A DNA stretch of 64,000 nucleotides from Prauserella alba. GTDB taxonomy: Bacteria; Actinomycetota; Actinomycetes; Mycobacteriales; Pseudonocardiaceae. Below, piece after piece: positions 44,837-54,624 of this stretch; position 1 is the stretch's first letter, and each line of letters opens with the position of its first letter. The position numbers and the translations under genes are program-made. Under the pieces are notes generated by a model. That model was not told the origin of the DNA. It ran no database searches and saw nothing but the letters and a program-made list of their open reading frames with translations. Location: positions 236,841 through 300,840 of the forward strand of contig NZ_JAMTCH010000003.1 in NCBI RefSeq assembly GCF_024171735.1. The letters run 5' to 3'.

Positions 44837-45159
44837 TGTGCCCTCACCTCGCCGTGCCTCCGCTTCGCCGTCTCGGCCGCGCCGTCTCCGCTGCGCCGTG
44901 TCTCAGCCCCGCAGTGTCTCCGCTGCGCCGTGGTCACCCGCGCCGTGTCACCGCGCTGCCTGCGCCGAAGGTCGTGTCCGCCGGGCCGATCGTGCCGGAG
45001 CGGCGTCGCTTCCCTCGTAAGGGTGATCGTCGCATCCGGTGCAAACCTCGGTGTCACCCGAGAGATTCACGCCGCGCTGCACCGCGTCGTTCCGCGCTGG
45101 TAGTGTCGTGGCAGCGACGCAGGCAGTGCGGGAACACGCACGGGAGAAACGGGGGCGGG
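44837..45159. other. Gene-free gap upstream of the DUF574 gene
   Basis: 323 bases. The left part is the degenerate 14-16-bp repeat (44848-44970). The right part holds a G-rich ribosome site for the small gene at 45160. No other gene is supported. Confidence 0.5.
44848..44970. repeat. Degenerate 14-16-bp repeat with CGCCGTG units
   Basis: Units opening CGCCGT(G) followed by CTCCGCT(G/T)-like bases recur about seven times with steps of 14-16 bases in the 5' region of the DUF574 gene. The unit length and opening recall the repeat at 22742-22840. Confidence 0.6.
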
Positions 45160-45371
45160 ATGATCCGTCGTGACCGAGAGCTACTCGTCCACCTCTCCGC
45201 GGTGAACACGCGGCTCGGTGAGGCCGTCGTCGAACTGTGCGCTCACCAGGACGGTGGGGAGCTGCCGGCCGAGGGGCTGCGCGCACTGGGCGACAACCTG
45301 CAGCACGTGGCCACCCGGCTGCTGACGCGTGCCTCGGAGCTCGACGGTGGTGTTCCGGCCGCGGCGCTGGA

Positions 45372-45384
<13 letters not shown>
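45160..45384 (+). CDS. Small conserved-looking helical protein, unknown
   Basis: 74 residues from ATG 45160 after GGGGGCGGG. It is mostly helical by eye (RDRELLVHLSAVNTRLGEAVVEL, then LGDNLQHVATRLLTRASELD) with no membrane segment. The last 13 bases overlap the end of the convergent mftE gene. I do not recognise a family. Confidence 0.6.
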
Positions 45385-46120
<736 letters not shown>

Positions 46121-46124
<4 letters not shown>

Positions 46125-47455
46125 CGGCCCCGGCCCTGGGCGAACGGCCGCTCGGTGAACTGCGGCAACAGGGGAGTGGCCGTGCGGTGCCGCACGCATC
46201 CGGTCCACACGCCGGCGCCGTAGGCCACGTCGTCGGCGATGCGCAGCGCCAACCGTCCCGGAGATCCGGTCTGTGCGGCGAACGGCAGATACGCCGCCGC
46301 CAGCACCCGGCGGCCACGCCGGGTCGGCAGCAGCAGCGGCCACCACACGCGCCGGGACGCGGCGGCCAACAGTCGGCCCGCGCCCAACTGGCCGCGGGCG
46401 GCGAGGCGGACCACCTCGGAATGCGGCACGTCGCGTGTGGACGTCGACAATCGCCGCGCCAGCAGGGCGGTCGCGCCGGCGGCCACGGCTGCGGCGGGAA
46501 GTGGCCGCCCCACGGCCGCCAGTGCCCAGGCCGCCGTCGTCACCGCGGACACCCGTGCCGGGGCGAGCCGTTCCGGGTGCCGCTGGGACAGCGGGGCCGC
46601 CGACGTGCCGTAGTCGAACCGTTGCCGCAGCCACGAGCGCACCGTCGGACGGGGCTCGTGCCGCACCACCGAGGCGGGCTCGTACCGCACTCCGCCGATG
46701 TCGAGGAGTCGCCACACGAGGTCGACGTCCTCGCCGTAGCGCAGCTGTTCGTCGAAGCCGCCGGCGGCGGTCAGCGCTCCGCGGCGCACCACGAGCGCCG
46801 CCGTCGGCACGTAGCTGACCTTGCTCATCGGGCGGACCGGGGCCGGTTTCGCACCGAGGTCCAAACTGGACTGTTCTAGTTCGTACCTGGCGAGCAGCCC
46901 GTCGCCGGGCGAGCTGCGCACGCGGGGCGCGACGGCCACCACGGACGGATCGCCGAAGTGGGGCAGCAGCGCGTCGAGCCATCCCGGTTCGGGCACGGTG
47001 TCGGCGTCGAGGAAAGCCACGAACTCGGTGCCCGCCCTGCGGCTGCCCGAGTTGCGGGCCGCCGCAGGGCCTCGCGGTGTCTCGTGACGCACGTCGGCGC
47101 CCGTCACGGGCTCGGCCGAGCCGTCGTCGACGACGACGTGCCCGCCGCACTCGGTCGTGGCCGCCCGCAACCGCTCGACGCGCGTGGCGTCGTCCTTGAC
47201 CGGAACGACCACGGTGACGTCGGAGGGCGACGGCCCCGCCGGCGGCCTCGGGTGCAGGATGCCCGCGTCGACGAGCTTGCGCGCGAGGCGCAGCTGGCCG
47301 GGCGATTCGGTGAGCGGCTCGCCGGAGGTCCACCGGTCCAGCATCCGCGTGCCCGCCGAGCCGAGCCGTACCAGGCGCAGCGGCGAACCGCCGATCACGA
47401 CGGCACCGGTGCGGCGGGCGGCGACGTCCAGCGTGAACCGCGTGCCGGGCTTCAC
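46121..47455 (-). CDS. mftF: Mycofactocin glycosyltransferase MftF
   Basis: 444 residues from GTG 47455. The family-2 glycosyltransferase core has VTVVVPVKDDATRVERL, VDDGSAEPV, FLDADTVPEPGWL (D-x-D) and RYGEDVDLVWRLLD. An N-terminal domain of about 75 residues is typical of MftF, and hydrophobic C-terminal segments (about 300-360) may touch the membrane. It adds beta-1,4-linked glucose units to the mycofactocin head group. It overlaps both neighbours by four bases. Confidence 0.9.
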
Positions 47456-48243
47456 GGCCGGAACCCGCCGTCGGCGTGCACGACGGTTCCCGTGATCGCC
47501 GAGGACTCCGGCGAACACAGGAACGCCACGACGGCGGCGACCTCGTCCGGGTCGAGGAGCCGCTGGTGGAGCTGGTGGCCGGTGAACTCGTCCATACTCC
47601 CCAGATCGTAGAGGCGAGCCGTGGCGTCGAGGAGGTCGGTGCGGGTCGAACCGGGCGAGACGGCCGTCGCGCACACACCGGTGCCGCGCAGGTCGGCCGC
47701 CAGTCCCTTGATCAGCCCGACGACGGCGTGCTTGGCCGCGTTGTAGCCGGCCAGATGCCACAGGCCGTGGTGGGCAGCCGACGACGCGAGCGCGACGAAC
47801 CGCCCGTCCGACGACCGCAGCAGTGCGGGCACGGCCGCTCTCGCCAGGTTCGCCACGCCGGTCACGCCCGTGTCGAACAGCGCCGACCATTCCGCGTCGG
47901 TCGTCTCCCACAGTGGGGTGCCGCCCGCCATCACCGCGGCGCACGCCACCGCGGCGTCGAGCCCGCCGAACTCGGCCTCCGCCGTGGCGACGGCCGAGTG
48001 CAGTGCGTCGACGTCGCGCACGTCCGCCGCGACGTCGGCCACGGCACCCGGGAATTCGCCGGCCACAGTGGACAGTTGTTCCCTGGTGCCGAGCGGATAC
48101 GTGACGTCGGGCAGCGCGTCGGGATCGGTGCCGGGTTCGGTGGCCACGTCCACCGCGACCACCCGCCAGCCCGCCGAGGCGAGCCGGCGGACCACCGCGG
48201 CGCCGATCCCGCGCGCCGCCCCTGTGACCAGCGCAACGGCCAC
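47452..48243 (-). CDS. Mycofactocin-associated SDR
   Basis: 263 residues from GTG 48243. TGAARGIGAAVVRRLASAGWRVVAVDV is the NAD site, an insertion VTYPLGTREQL follows the second strand as in mycofactocin-coupled SDRs, and SSAAHHGLWHLAGYNAAKHA supplies Ser, Tyr and Lys. It lies inside the mft operon between mftD and mftF, so it is either a biosynthetic helper or a resident client dehydrogenase. Confidence 0.85.
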   Translation of the reverse strand: MAVALVTGAARGIGAAVVRRLASAGWRVVAVDVATEPGTDPDALPDVTYPLGTREQLSTVAGEFPGAVADVAADVRDVDALHSAVATAEAEFGGLDAAVACAAVMAGGTPLWETTDAEWSALFDTGVTGVANLARAAVPALLRSSDGRFVALASSAAHHGLWHLAGYNAAKHAVVGLIKGLAADLRGTGVCATAVSPGSTRTDLLDATARLYDLGSMDEFTGHQLHQRLLDPDEVAAVVAFLCSPESSAITGTVVHADGGFRP

Positions 48244-48249
48244 GCCGGG

Positions 48250-49422
48250 TCACATACCCCGGGTGAAGCCGTCCGGCACGACCACGTCGCTCGGTTCCAG
48301 ATCGTGCACCGACTTCCTGCCGAGTCCGTACAACGTGCTGTCGATGCCCTGGCGGAGGATCTCCAGCACGTTGTGCACACCGCGTTCGCCGCCCGCGGCC
48401 AGGCCCCACAGGTAGGCGCGGCCGATCAGCACGGCGTTCGCACCCAGGGCGAGGGCCTTGACGACGTCGCTGCCGCGCCGGATGCCGCCGTCGAGCAACA
48501 CCTCGATCTGCCCGCCGACGGCGTCGGCGACGCCGGGGAGGGTGCGGATGGTGGCGGGCGTCGAGTCGAGGTTGTTGCCGCCGTGGTTGGACACCGAGAT
48601 CGCGCTCGCCCCGATGTCCACGGCGCGCTTGGCGTCGTCGGGCCGGTAGACGCCCTTGACGACGAACGGGCCGTCCCACTGGCTGCGCAGCCACGCCAGA
48701 TCATCCCAGGACGGGGGAGGGGTGCCCATCCACTCGCCGTAGGCACCGAAGAACGGCGGCCCCTTCTCGCCCTTGCCGACGATGTTCGGGGTCGTCAGGT
48801 CCGGCAGCGAACCCGAACGCAGGTACGTGGCGAGCCAGCCGGGCCGCGTCAGCACCTGCGGTGCGAACTTGACGGCCGTGGCCACGTCCACCTTCTCCGG
48901 AATCGGCGGCGAGCCCCAGTCCCGGGCGGTCGCGAACACCCAGTCCAGCGTGACGATCAGCGCCTTCGCGCCCGCCCGCTTGGCACGGTCCATGCGTGCG
49001 AGCATGTCGTCGCGGCTGCCCTGCCAGTACACCTGGAAGTGCGTGTTGTCGTTGACCGCGGCGACCTCTTCGACGGGCTTGGAGGCGAACGAGCTCAGTC
49101 CGATCGCCGTGCCCGACTGTGCCGCGCCCTTGGCGACCGCCACCTCGCCGTCCGGGTGTACCGCTTGCACGCCCGTGGGCGAGACGATCACCGGCAGTGA
49201 GATGTCGCTGCCGAGTACCCTCGTCGCCTGCTCCCGTTCGGCAGGCAGGTCGGCGATCCGCGGGCGCAACCCGAGTTCGGCGAACGACGCCGTGTTGTCG
49301 GCCAGCGTTCCGCCGGCTTCGGAGCCCGCGTGCAACGCCAGGAACACCGGTTTCGGAAGCCGCTTGCGTGCGCGCTCCCGCGCCTCGGCGACGGTTTCGA
49401 ACCAGTCCTTCGTGCTGGCCAT
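48250..49422 (-). CDS. mftD: Mycofactocin FMN-dependent oxidase MftD
   Basis: 390 residues from ATG 49422, overlapping the mftC stop by one base. Alpha-hydroxy-acid oxidase fold with LPVIVSPTGVQAVHPDGEVAVA, ISVSNHGGNNLDSTPATI (catalytic His) and LLDGGIRRGSDVVKALALGANAVLIGR (FMN phosphate). It oxidatively deaminates AHDP to premycofactocin, giving the redox-active alpha-keto amide. Confidence 0.94.
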   Translation of the reverse strand: MASTKDWFETVAEARERARKRLPKPVFLALHAGSEAGGTLADNTASFAELGLRPRIADLPAEREQATRVLGSDISLPVIVSPTGVQAVHPDGEVAVAKGAAQSGTAIGLSSFASKPVEEVAAVNDNTHFQVYWQGSRDDMLARMDRAKRAGAKALIVTLDWVFATARDWGSPPIPEKVDVATAVKFAPQVLTRPGWLATYLRSGSLPDLTTPNIVGKGEKGPPFFGAYGEWMGTPPPSWDDLAWLRSQWDGPFVVKGVYRPDDAKRAVDIGASAISVSNHGGNNLDSTPATIRTLPGVADAVGGQIEVLLDGGIRRGSDVVKALALGANAVLIGRAYLWGLAAGGERGVHNVLEILRQGIDSTLYGLGRKSVHDLEPSDVVVPDGFTRGM

Positions 49423-50639
49423 CAGCGCATCTCCTTCGGTGAGGGCATGCCGGCGAGCGGACTGGTGTCACAGGCGCGGTCCGGCAGGCGCTCGGGTTCC
49501 GGTGGGCCCCAGCCGATCGCGACCGGCACGCCCGACTGCTTCTTCTTGCCGGGACGGGAGTGGTCCTTGTCCGGTGTCGGTTTCGGCGCACCCGCCCCGA
49601 CGAGTTCGAGGGCGCGCTGCCCGTTGCCCTTGACACACTCGGGATCGGGGCCGTCCAGGGGAAGTCCGGTGAAGAACTTCGCAGCCATGCAGCCGCCCTG
49701 GCACGTGTCGAAGGCCGAACACGAACTGCACGCCCCGCCGGTCTGGGGCTCACGCAGGCGGTTGAACAGCTCGGACTCCCGCCACACGGACGTGAAACCG
49801 CCCTCGTCGCGTACGTTGCCCGCGAGGAACTCGTCGTGGATGGCGAACGGGCAGGCGTAGACGTCGCCGATCGGGTCGATCAGGCACACCACCCGCCCGG
49901 CGCCGCACAGGTTCAGCCCGGGCAGCGGGGTCGAGCCCAGCGCGTTGAGGTGGAAGAACGAGTCGCCGGTGAGCACGTCCTCGCCGTGGGCGACGAGCCA
50001 GTCGTAGAGCTCGAGCTGCTGCTCCGGCAGTGGGTGCAGCTCGTCCCACGTGTCCGCGCCACGGCCCGACGGCCGCAGCCGGGTGATCCGCAGCTGGGCG
50101 TCGAACTCGTCGGCGATGCGCTTGAACTCGTCGAGCTGGCCGATGTTGTGGCGGGTCATGACCACGCTGATCTTGAACCCGGTGAAACCCGCCTCGCGCA
50201 GGTTGCGCATCGCGGTCATGGTCGTGTCGAACGAGCCGTCGCCGCGCACCGGGTCGTTGACCTCGGGCGTGGCGCCGTCGAGCGACAGTTGCACGTCGAC
50301 GTAGTCGGACTCGGCCAGCCACCGGGCCCGTTCCGGCGTGATCCGCACGCCGTTGGTGGAGAACTTCACGCCGACCTGGTGGTCGACGGCGTATTCGACG
50401 ATCTCCCAGAAATCCGAGCGGATGGTCGGCTCGCCGCCGCCGATGTTGATGTAGAAGACCTGCAGCCGCTGCAGGTCGTCGATGACGGCCTTGCATTCCG
50501 CTGTGGACAGTTCCCGAGGGTCGCGGCGGCCGGAGGAGGACAGGCAGTGCACGCACGAGAGATTGCAGGCGTAGGTCAGTTCCCACGTCAGGCAGATCGG
50601 TGCGTCGAGCCCGTGCTGGAAATGCTCGACGAGTTTCAT
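49422..50639 (-). CDS. mftC: Mycofactocin radical SAM maturase MftC
   Basis: 405 residues from ATG 50639. The radical SAM cluster motif is TYACNLSCVHC (C-x3-C-x2-C, residues about 26-33). INIGGGEPTIR binds SAM. The SPASM end has CGAGRVVC and CSSCSAFDTCQGGC for auxiliary clusters. It decarboxylates the C-terminal Tyr of MftA and forms the Val-Tyr crosslink. The C-terminal extension after about 350 (PKPTPDKDHSRPGKKKQSG and on) is basic and variable. Confidence 0.95.
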   Translation of the reverse strand: MKLVEHFQHGLDAPICLTWELTYACNLSCVHCLSSSGRRDPRELSTAECKAVIDDLQRLQVFYINIGGGEPTIRSDFWEIVEYAVDHQVGVKFSTNGVRITPERARWLAESDYVDVQLSLDGATPEVNDPVRGDGSFDTTMTAMRNLREAGFTGFKISVVMTRHNIGQLDEFKRIADEFDAQLRITRLRPSGRGADTWDELHPLPEQQLELYDWLVAHGEDVLTGDSFFHLNALGSTPLPGLNLCGAGRVVCLIDPIGDVYACPFAIHDEFLAGNVRDEGGFTSVWRESELFNRLREPQTGGACSSCSAFDTCQGGCMAAKFFTGLPLDGPDPECVKGNGQRALELVGAGAPKPTPDKDHSRPGKKKQSGVPVAIGWGPPEPERLPDRACDTSPLAGMPSPKEMR

Positions 50640-50921
50640 TCAGTCACCTCTGACTTCGATCGTGCCCGCGGAGGCGAGCCCCGCGAGGGCGTCGAGGTAC
50701 TGGCCGTGCTGGCCGTCGGGTACCTCGGCCGACCGCAGTGCCGCGTGTGCGTCCGGCGCTTCTTCCAGCGCGTGCACGACGTCGACGAGCAGCCGGGTTT
50801 TCAGGAAGGAGAGCTTCCGCGTGGTGAAGTCGTAGACGAGCGCCCCGAACGGTTCCGGCCGCAGAGCGACACTCGGGGAGAGCCGATACGGCCGGTCCGG
50901 GGCGAATGCCTCAGTAGACAC
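50640..50921 (-). CDS. mftB: Mycofactocin precursor chaperone MftB
   Basis: 93 residues from GTG 50921. A PqqD-like RiPP recognition element: YRLSPSVALRPEPFGALVYDFTTRKLSFLKTRLLVDVV. It binds the MftA leader and presents it to MftC. Its start lies inside the end of mftA (11-base overlap) and its stop abuts mftC, so translation is tightly coupled. Confidence 0.93.
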   Translation of the reverse strand: MSTEAFAPDRPYRLSPSVALRPEPFGALVYDFTTRKLSFLKTRLLVDVVHALEEAPDAHAALRSAEVPDGQHGQYLDALAGLASAGTIEVRGD

Positions 50922-51009
50922 CGCACATTCCGTCGATGGAGACCTCCTCGACGAGCAGGTCCTCCTCGATGTCCGCCTCGGCGGTGGTGACCGTGTGGTT
51001 CTCGGACAT
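50911..51009 (-). CDS. mftA: Mycofactocin precursor peptide MftA
   Basis: 32 residues from ATG 51009. The acidic leader opens MSENHTVTTAEADIEED and the end IDGMCGVY is the invariant mycofactocin core, whose terminal Val-Tyr becomes the cofactor. First gene of the operon; the message reads mftA-B-C-D-SDR-F-E. Easily missed because of its size. Confidence 0.96.
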   Translation of the reverse strand: MSENHTVTTAEADIEEDLLVEEVSIDGMCGVY

Positions 51010-51058
51010 GGCACGCTACCTTTCACGTCGTTGTGTGTGACAGCACATCCGACGTTAA

Positions 51059-51073
51059 TGACACCGGGTGTCA
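51059..51073. promoter_or_regulatory. Putative MftR operator
   Basis: TGACACCGGGTGTCA is a perfect 15-base palindrome between mftA and mftR; TGTGTGACAGCACA at 51034-51047 is a weaker relative. MftR in M. smegmatis is a TetR repressor of the mft genes released by long-chain acyl-CoA, and a palindrome in this divergent gap is where it should bind. It covers the GTG at 51068, which argues for the later mftR start. Confidence 0.6.
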
Positions 51074-51088
51074 AATGGAAGGGGTCAG

Positions 51089-51703
51089 GTGGGTACCGCG
51101 GCAAGTTCGCCCGGACGGCCAGGTCGGCGCCCTTCGACCAGTCAGGTCGAACTGGAGAAGGTCGCTTTCCGGTTGTTCGACCGGGACGGCTTCGACGCCA
51201 CCACCGTCGACGACATCGCGAAGGCCGCGGGCATCGGCAGGCGCACGTTCTTCCGGTACTTCGACTCGAAGAACGACGTCGTGTGGGGCGCGTTCACCGA
51301 CCAGCTCGAATACATGCGCGAACGGTTCGCGGCCCGCCCGCCGGCCGAACCCGTCATGGAGTCGCTGCGCGCCGTGGTCGTCGACTTCAACCGGGTCGCC
51401 CCCGCCGAAACGGAACGGCACCGCAGGCGGCTCGAACTGATCCTGCGGGTGCCCGCGCTTCAGGCGCACTCGACGCTGCGGTACGCCGACTGGCGCGAGG
51501 TGGTGGCCGAGTTCGCCGCACAGCGCACCGGCCGGCAGCGGGCGGACCTCACCCCGCAGGCCATCGCCCACGCCGCGCTCGGAACCGCGCTCGCCGCGTA
51601 CGAGCACTGGCTCGGCGACCCGGACAGCGACCTGGCTACAGTGCTCGACACCGCGTTCGCCGAGTTGGCCCGCGGTTTCGGAGAGGAGTCCCGATGCAGT
51701 TGA
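51089..51703 (+). CDS. mftR: TetR-family regulator MftR
   Basis: 204 residues if GTG 51089 (after AAGGGG) is used; GTG 51068 would add seven but lies in the operator palindrome. The helix-turn-helix is ATTVDDIAKAAGIGRRTFFRYFDSKNDVV, residues about 37-65. The ligand domain is helical, with ERHRRRLELILRVPALQAHS. It is divergent from mftA and should repress the mft operon and itself. The known M. smegmatis homologue responds to oleoyl-CoA; extension to this strain is inference. Confidence 0.9.
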   Translation: MGTAASSPGRPGRRPSTSQVELEKVAFRLFDRDGFDATTVDDIAKAAGIGRRTFFRYFDSKNDVVWGAFTDQLEYMRERFAARPPAEPVMESLRAVVVDFNRVAPAETERHRRRLELILRVPALQAHSTLRYADWREVVAEFAAQRTGRQRADLTPQAIAHAALGTALAAYEHWLGDPDSDLATVLDTAFAELARGFGEESRCS

Positions 51704-52527
51704 CCGAGACGTTCGACTGGCACGGCCGCACCGTCCGCTGGGCCTCGCGCGGCAGCGGCCCGCCCGTCGTGTTCTGCCACGGCACGCCGTGGTCGTCGTG
51801 GCTGTGGGAACCCTTCGCCGACGCCCTGTCGGCCGAGTACACCGTCTACCTGTGGGACATGCCGGGCTACGGGGCGTCGTCGAAACTGCCCGACCACGCC
51901 GTGTCGCTCGACGTCCAGGGCGAGTTGCTCGCCGACCTGCTCACGTACTGGAACCTCGACCGGCCGCACCTGGTCACCCACGACTACGGCGGGGCCGTGG
52001 CGCTGCGGGCGCACCTGCTGCACGGATCGGCCTACGCCTCGCTCGCGCTCGTCGACGTCGTCGCGCTCGCACCCTGGGGTTCGGAGTTCTTCCGGCAGGT
52101 GCGGGACACACCGGAGGCGTTCACCACACTCACCCCTGACATCCACGAGAGCCTCGTCCGCACCTACATCAGCGGAGCGAGTCACCGCGGGCTGCGCGAA
52201 GCCGACCTCGCCGCGCTTGTCGCGCCGTGGCTCGGCGAGATCGGACAGCAGGCCTTCTACCGGCAGATGGCCGAAGCCGACCAGGCCTACACCGACGCGG
52301 TGCAGCCCCGGTACGGCGACCTCGACCTGCCCGTGCTCGTCGTCTGGGGTCGCGATGACACGTGGATCCCCGTCGACCGCGCCCACCGGCTCGCCGCCAC
52401 CATCGCGGGCGCCGAACTGGAACTCCTCGACGACGCGGGCCACCTGATCCAGCTCGATCAACCCGCGCGGCTGGCCACCCGGCTGCACCGGTGGCTCACC
52501 GCGCAGACGTCCGACAGGGAGGCGTGA
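51694..52527 (+). CDS. Alpha/beta hydrolase coupled to mftR
   Basis: 277 residues from ATG 51694, overlapping the end of mftR by 10 bases, with GAGAGGAG before it. HGTPWSSWLW is the oxyanion region, THDYGGAVALR holds an Asp nucleophile, VVWGRDDTWIP the acid and DAGHLIQLDQP the His, as in haloalkane dehalogenases and epoxide hydrolases. Coupling with mftR suggests a role in the same physiology, perhaps degrading an alcohol- or epoxide-related substrate. Confidence 0.83.
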   Translation: MQLTETFDWHGRTVRWASRGSGPPVVFCHGTPWSSWLWEPFADALSAEYTVYLWDMPGYGASSKLPDHAVSLDVQGELLADLLTYWNLDRPHLVTHDYGGAVALRAHLLHGSAYASLALVDVVALAPWGSEFFRQVRDTPEAFTTLTPDIHESLVRTYISGASHRGLREADLAALVAPWLGEIGQQAFYRQMAEADQAYTDAVQPRYGDLDLPVLVVWGRDDTWIPVDRAHRLAATIAGAELELLDDAGHLIQLDQPARLATRLHRWLTAQTSDREA

Positions 52528-52698
52528 CCCCACGGGCGTCGTGGCGGTGGCCCGCGGTCCGCCGCCGACATCGGTGCGGCCGTGTCCGCCGGTCGGGCAT
52601 ACCGGTCGATCGGAACGAACCTCGCCGTTCACCCGGTGGCTGCCACCAGATCGTTTCGATGTGGGTGACCGACCCCGTTGCTTAGCCATGCTGACCAC

Positions 52699-54522
52699 AT
52701 GGCCCAGCAACGCACTCCCCGAACCCGCACACACCGGTCCCGGCTGCGTGCAGCGCTCGTCGTGGTCGCAGGCGCGAGCCTGCTGGCACAACCCGGTCTC
52801 GCCGCGGCCGACGGACCCGATCGATCCGCCGGACCGGCCCCGGCCGGCCACCGGCCCGGCGCCCCGGGCACGACCACCTTCGACGTCTTCAGCGACATCC
52901 AGGGGCACATCGACGACTGGGACGCGGTCCTCACCGACGCCGAACGAGCCGCACCCGGCTCGTCCGCCACGGTGATCAACGGCGACATCGTCGATCGCGG
53001 CTACGCCGAGGAATACTCCGAGGTGCGCCAAACCATGGACGCGCATGACCGTGACCAGCCGCTGCTCACGTCGTTCGGCAACCACGAGGCGTACGCACCC
53101 GCCTGGTGCGACCAGCAGACGCTGTGCCAGCCCAGCTGGCCGAACGGCTTCACGCCCGAGGACCTCTACGGCACGTACTTCGACTTCGCCGGAACCGACA
53201 AGGTGTACGGCGAGCGTGTCGTGAACGGTGTCCCACTGATCGGCATCGGCCCGGACAAGCTGATGTGGTGGGAGGACCAGAACCTCGACGATCACGTCCA
53301 CATCGGCCAGGAACAGCTGGACTGGTTCCGTGACCGCGTGGCGGCCCACGGGCGCACCGGCAAGCCGTTCTTCGTCTTCACGCACTACCCGCTGTCGAAC
53401 ACCGTCACGCAGTCGGACGGTGACGCAGGCCGCTACCACCTGATGGAGGAGGAGATCCGCGAGATCCTCGGTGACTACCCGCAGGCGGTGCTCTTCTCCT
53501 CCCACACCCACGCCGACATCGGCGAGGACTGGTGGGCCGACCGGGTCCACGTTCCCGGCGGCCACCCCGACGGCTTCACCGCGGTCGACACCGGGGCGGT
53601 GTTGAACCGGCAGTACATCCAGGTCACGACCGGTCCCGACGGTGCGGTCGTCCGGGCGCGCGATGCGCGCAACGGGACGGTGATCAACGAGCTGACCGTG
53701 CCGAAGGCCGACCGGGGAGCGGGGCGGACGACGCTCACGGTGGACACCCCGGTCGAAGCGGTGGCCCCGAGGCGACAGGTCGACGTCACGGCGACGGTGG
53801 CGCGGCTCGGCAACGGAGCACTCGGCGGTGCGACCGTCGAGCTGGACCTGCCGGACGGCTGGGCGACCGAGTCGGACACGACGCGTTCGCTCGGCCCCGT
53901 CAAGTCGGGAGAGCGCAGCCGGCTGACCTGGACGCTGCAGGCGCCGGAGACGTCCGGAACCGCGCGCATCGACGTCGCCGCACGGGACCGGGCGGGCCGA
54001 CGGGTCGCCGAGAGGTCGCTGGACGTGGCGGTCGCCGAGGCCCCGAGCGGCCACACCCGTGTCTCCTCGCTGCCGCTGCTCGCCGAGAGCAACACCCACG
54101 GCCCCGTGGAGCGTGACCGCACCAACGGCGGCCCGGCGCCCGCCGACCGCGGAGAGATCACGATCGACGGCAAGACCTACGACCACGGCCTCGGCATGCT
54201 CGCCCCGGCCTCGGCCACGATCTACTCGGGAGGCCGGTGCTCGCGGCTGACCGCGGAGGCGGGCCTGGACGACGACATCCCGCAGGGTTCGCAGCGGCGG
54301 CCCTTCCCGGACGGCGAATCCGGGGACGTCATGTTCGTCGTGGAGGCCGACGGCCGGGAGGTCTACCGCAGCGGCGTGGTCCGGCAGGGCGACCCGGCCG
54401 TGACGGTCGACGCGGCCATCGACGGCGCCGGCACCGTCGAACTGATCGCCGAGGACGTCGACGGCACGTCCGTCGGGGACTACGCCGACTGGGGGCATGC
54501 GACTCTGACCTGCGCCGACTGA
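52699..54522 (+). CDS. Secreted metallophosphoesterase with NPCBM-like domain
   Basis: 607 residues from ATG 52699. Signal peptide RLRAALVVVAGASLLAQPGLAAA. The calcineurin-like domain (55-330) has DIQGHIDDW (variant of D-x-H), NGDIVDRG, GNHE, THYP and SSHTHADIG, all metal ligands. After an immunoglobulin-like region (340-445) comes GEITIDGKTYDHGLGMLAPASATIY, an NPCBM carbohydrate-binding module also found on glycosidases. It probably acts on phosphate esters of wall glycans or outside nucleotides. Confidence 0.85.
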   Translation: MAQQRTPRTRTHRSRLRAALVVVAGASLLAQPGLAAADGPDRSAGPAPAGHRPGAPGTTTFDVFSDIQGHIDDWDAVLTDAERAAPGSSATVINGDIVDRGYAEEYSEVRQTMDAHDRDQPLLTSFGNHEAYAPAWCDQQTLCQPSWPNGFTPEDLYGTYFDFAGTDKVYGERVVNGVPLIGIGPDKLMWWEDQNLDDHVHIGQEQLDWFRDRVAAHGRTGKPFFVFTHYPLSNTVTQSDGDAGRYHLMEEEIREILGDYPQAVLFSSHTHADIGEDWWADRVHVPGGHPDGFTAVDTGAVLNRQYIQVTTGPDGAVVRARDARNGTVINELTVPKADRGAGRTTLTVDTPVEAVAPRRQVDVTATVARLGNGALGGATVELDLPDGWATESDTTRSLGPVKSGERSRLTWTLQAPETSGTARIDVAARDRAGRRVAERSLDVAVAEAPSGHTRVSSLPLLAESNTHGPVERDRTNGGPAPADRGEITIDGKTYDHGLGMLAPASATIYSGGRCSRLTAEAGLDDDIPQGSQRRPFPDGESGDVMFVVEADGREVYRSGVVRQGDPAVTVDAAIDGAGTVELIAEDVDGTSVGDYADWGHATLTCAD

Positions 54523-54545
54523 GGCGCGCGAGGCCGGGCCCGTGA

Positions 54546-54600
54546 GATCCGGCCCGGTTTCCCACCGCTGCGTCAGAGCGGGAGGAAACCGGGCCGGATC
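54546..54600. terminator. 17-bp hairpin between the phosphoesterase and greA-like genes
   Basis: Arms 54546-54562 and 54584-54600 are perfect reverse complements with a 21-base loop, between convergent genes. Confidence 0.85.
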
Positions 54601-54624
54601 ATCGATACCCGTGCCTGCGAGCGC

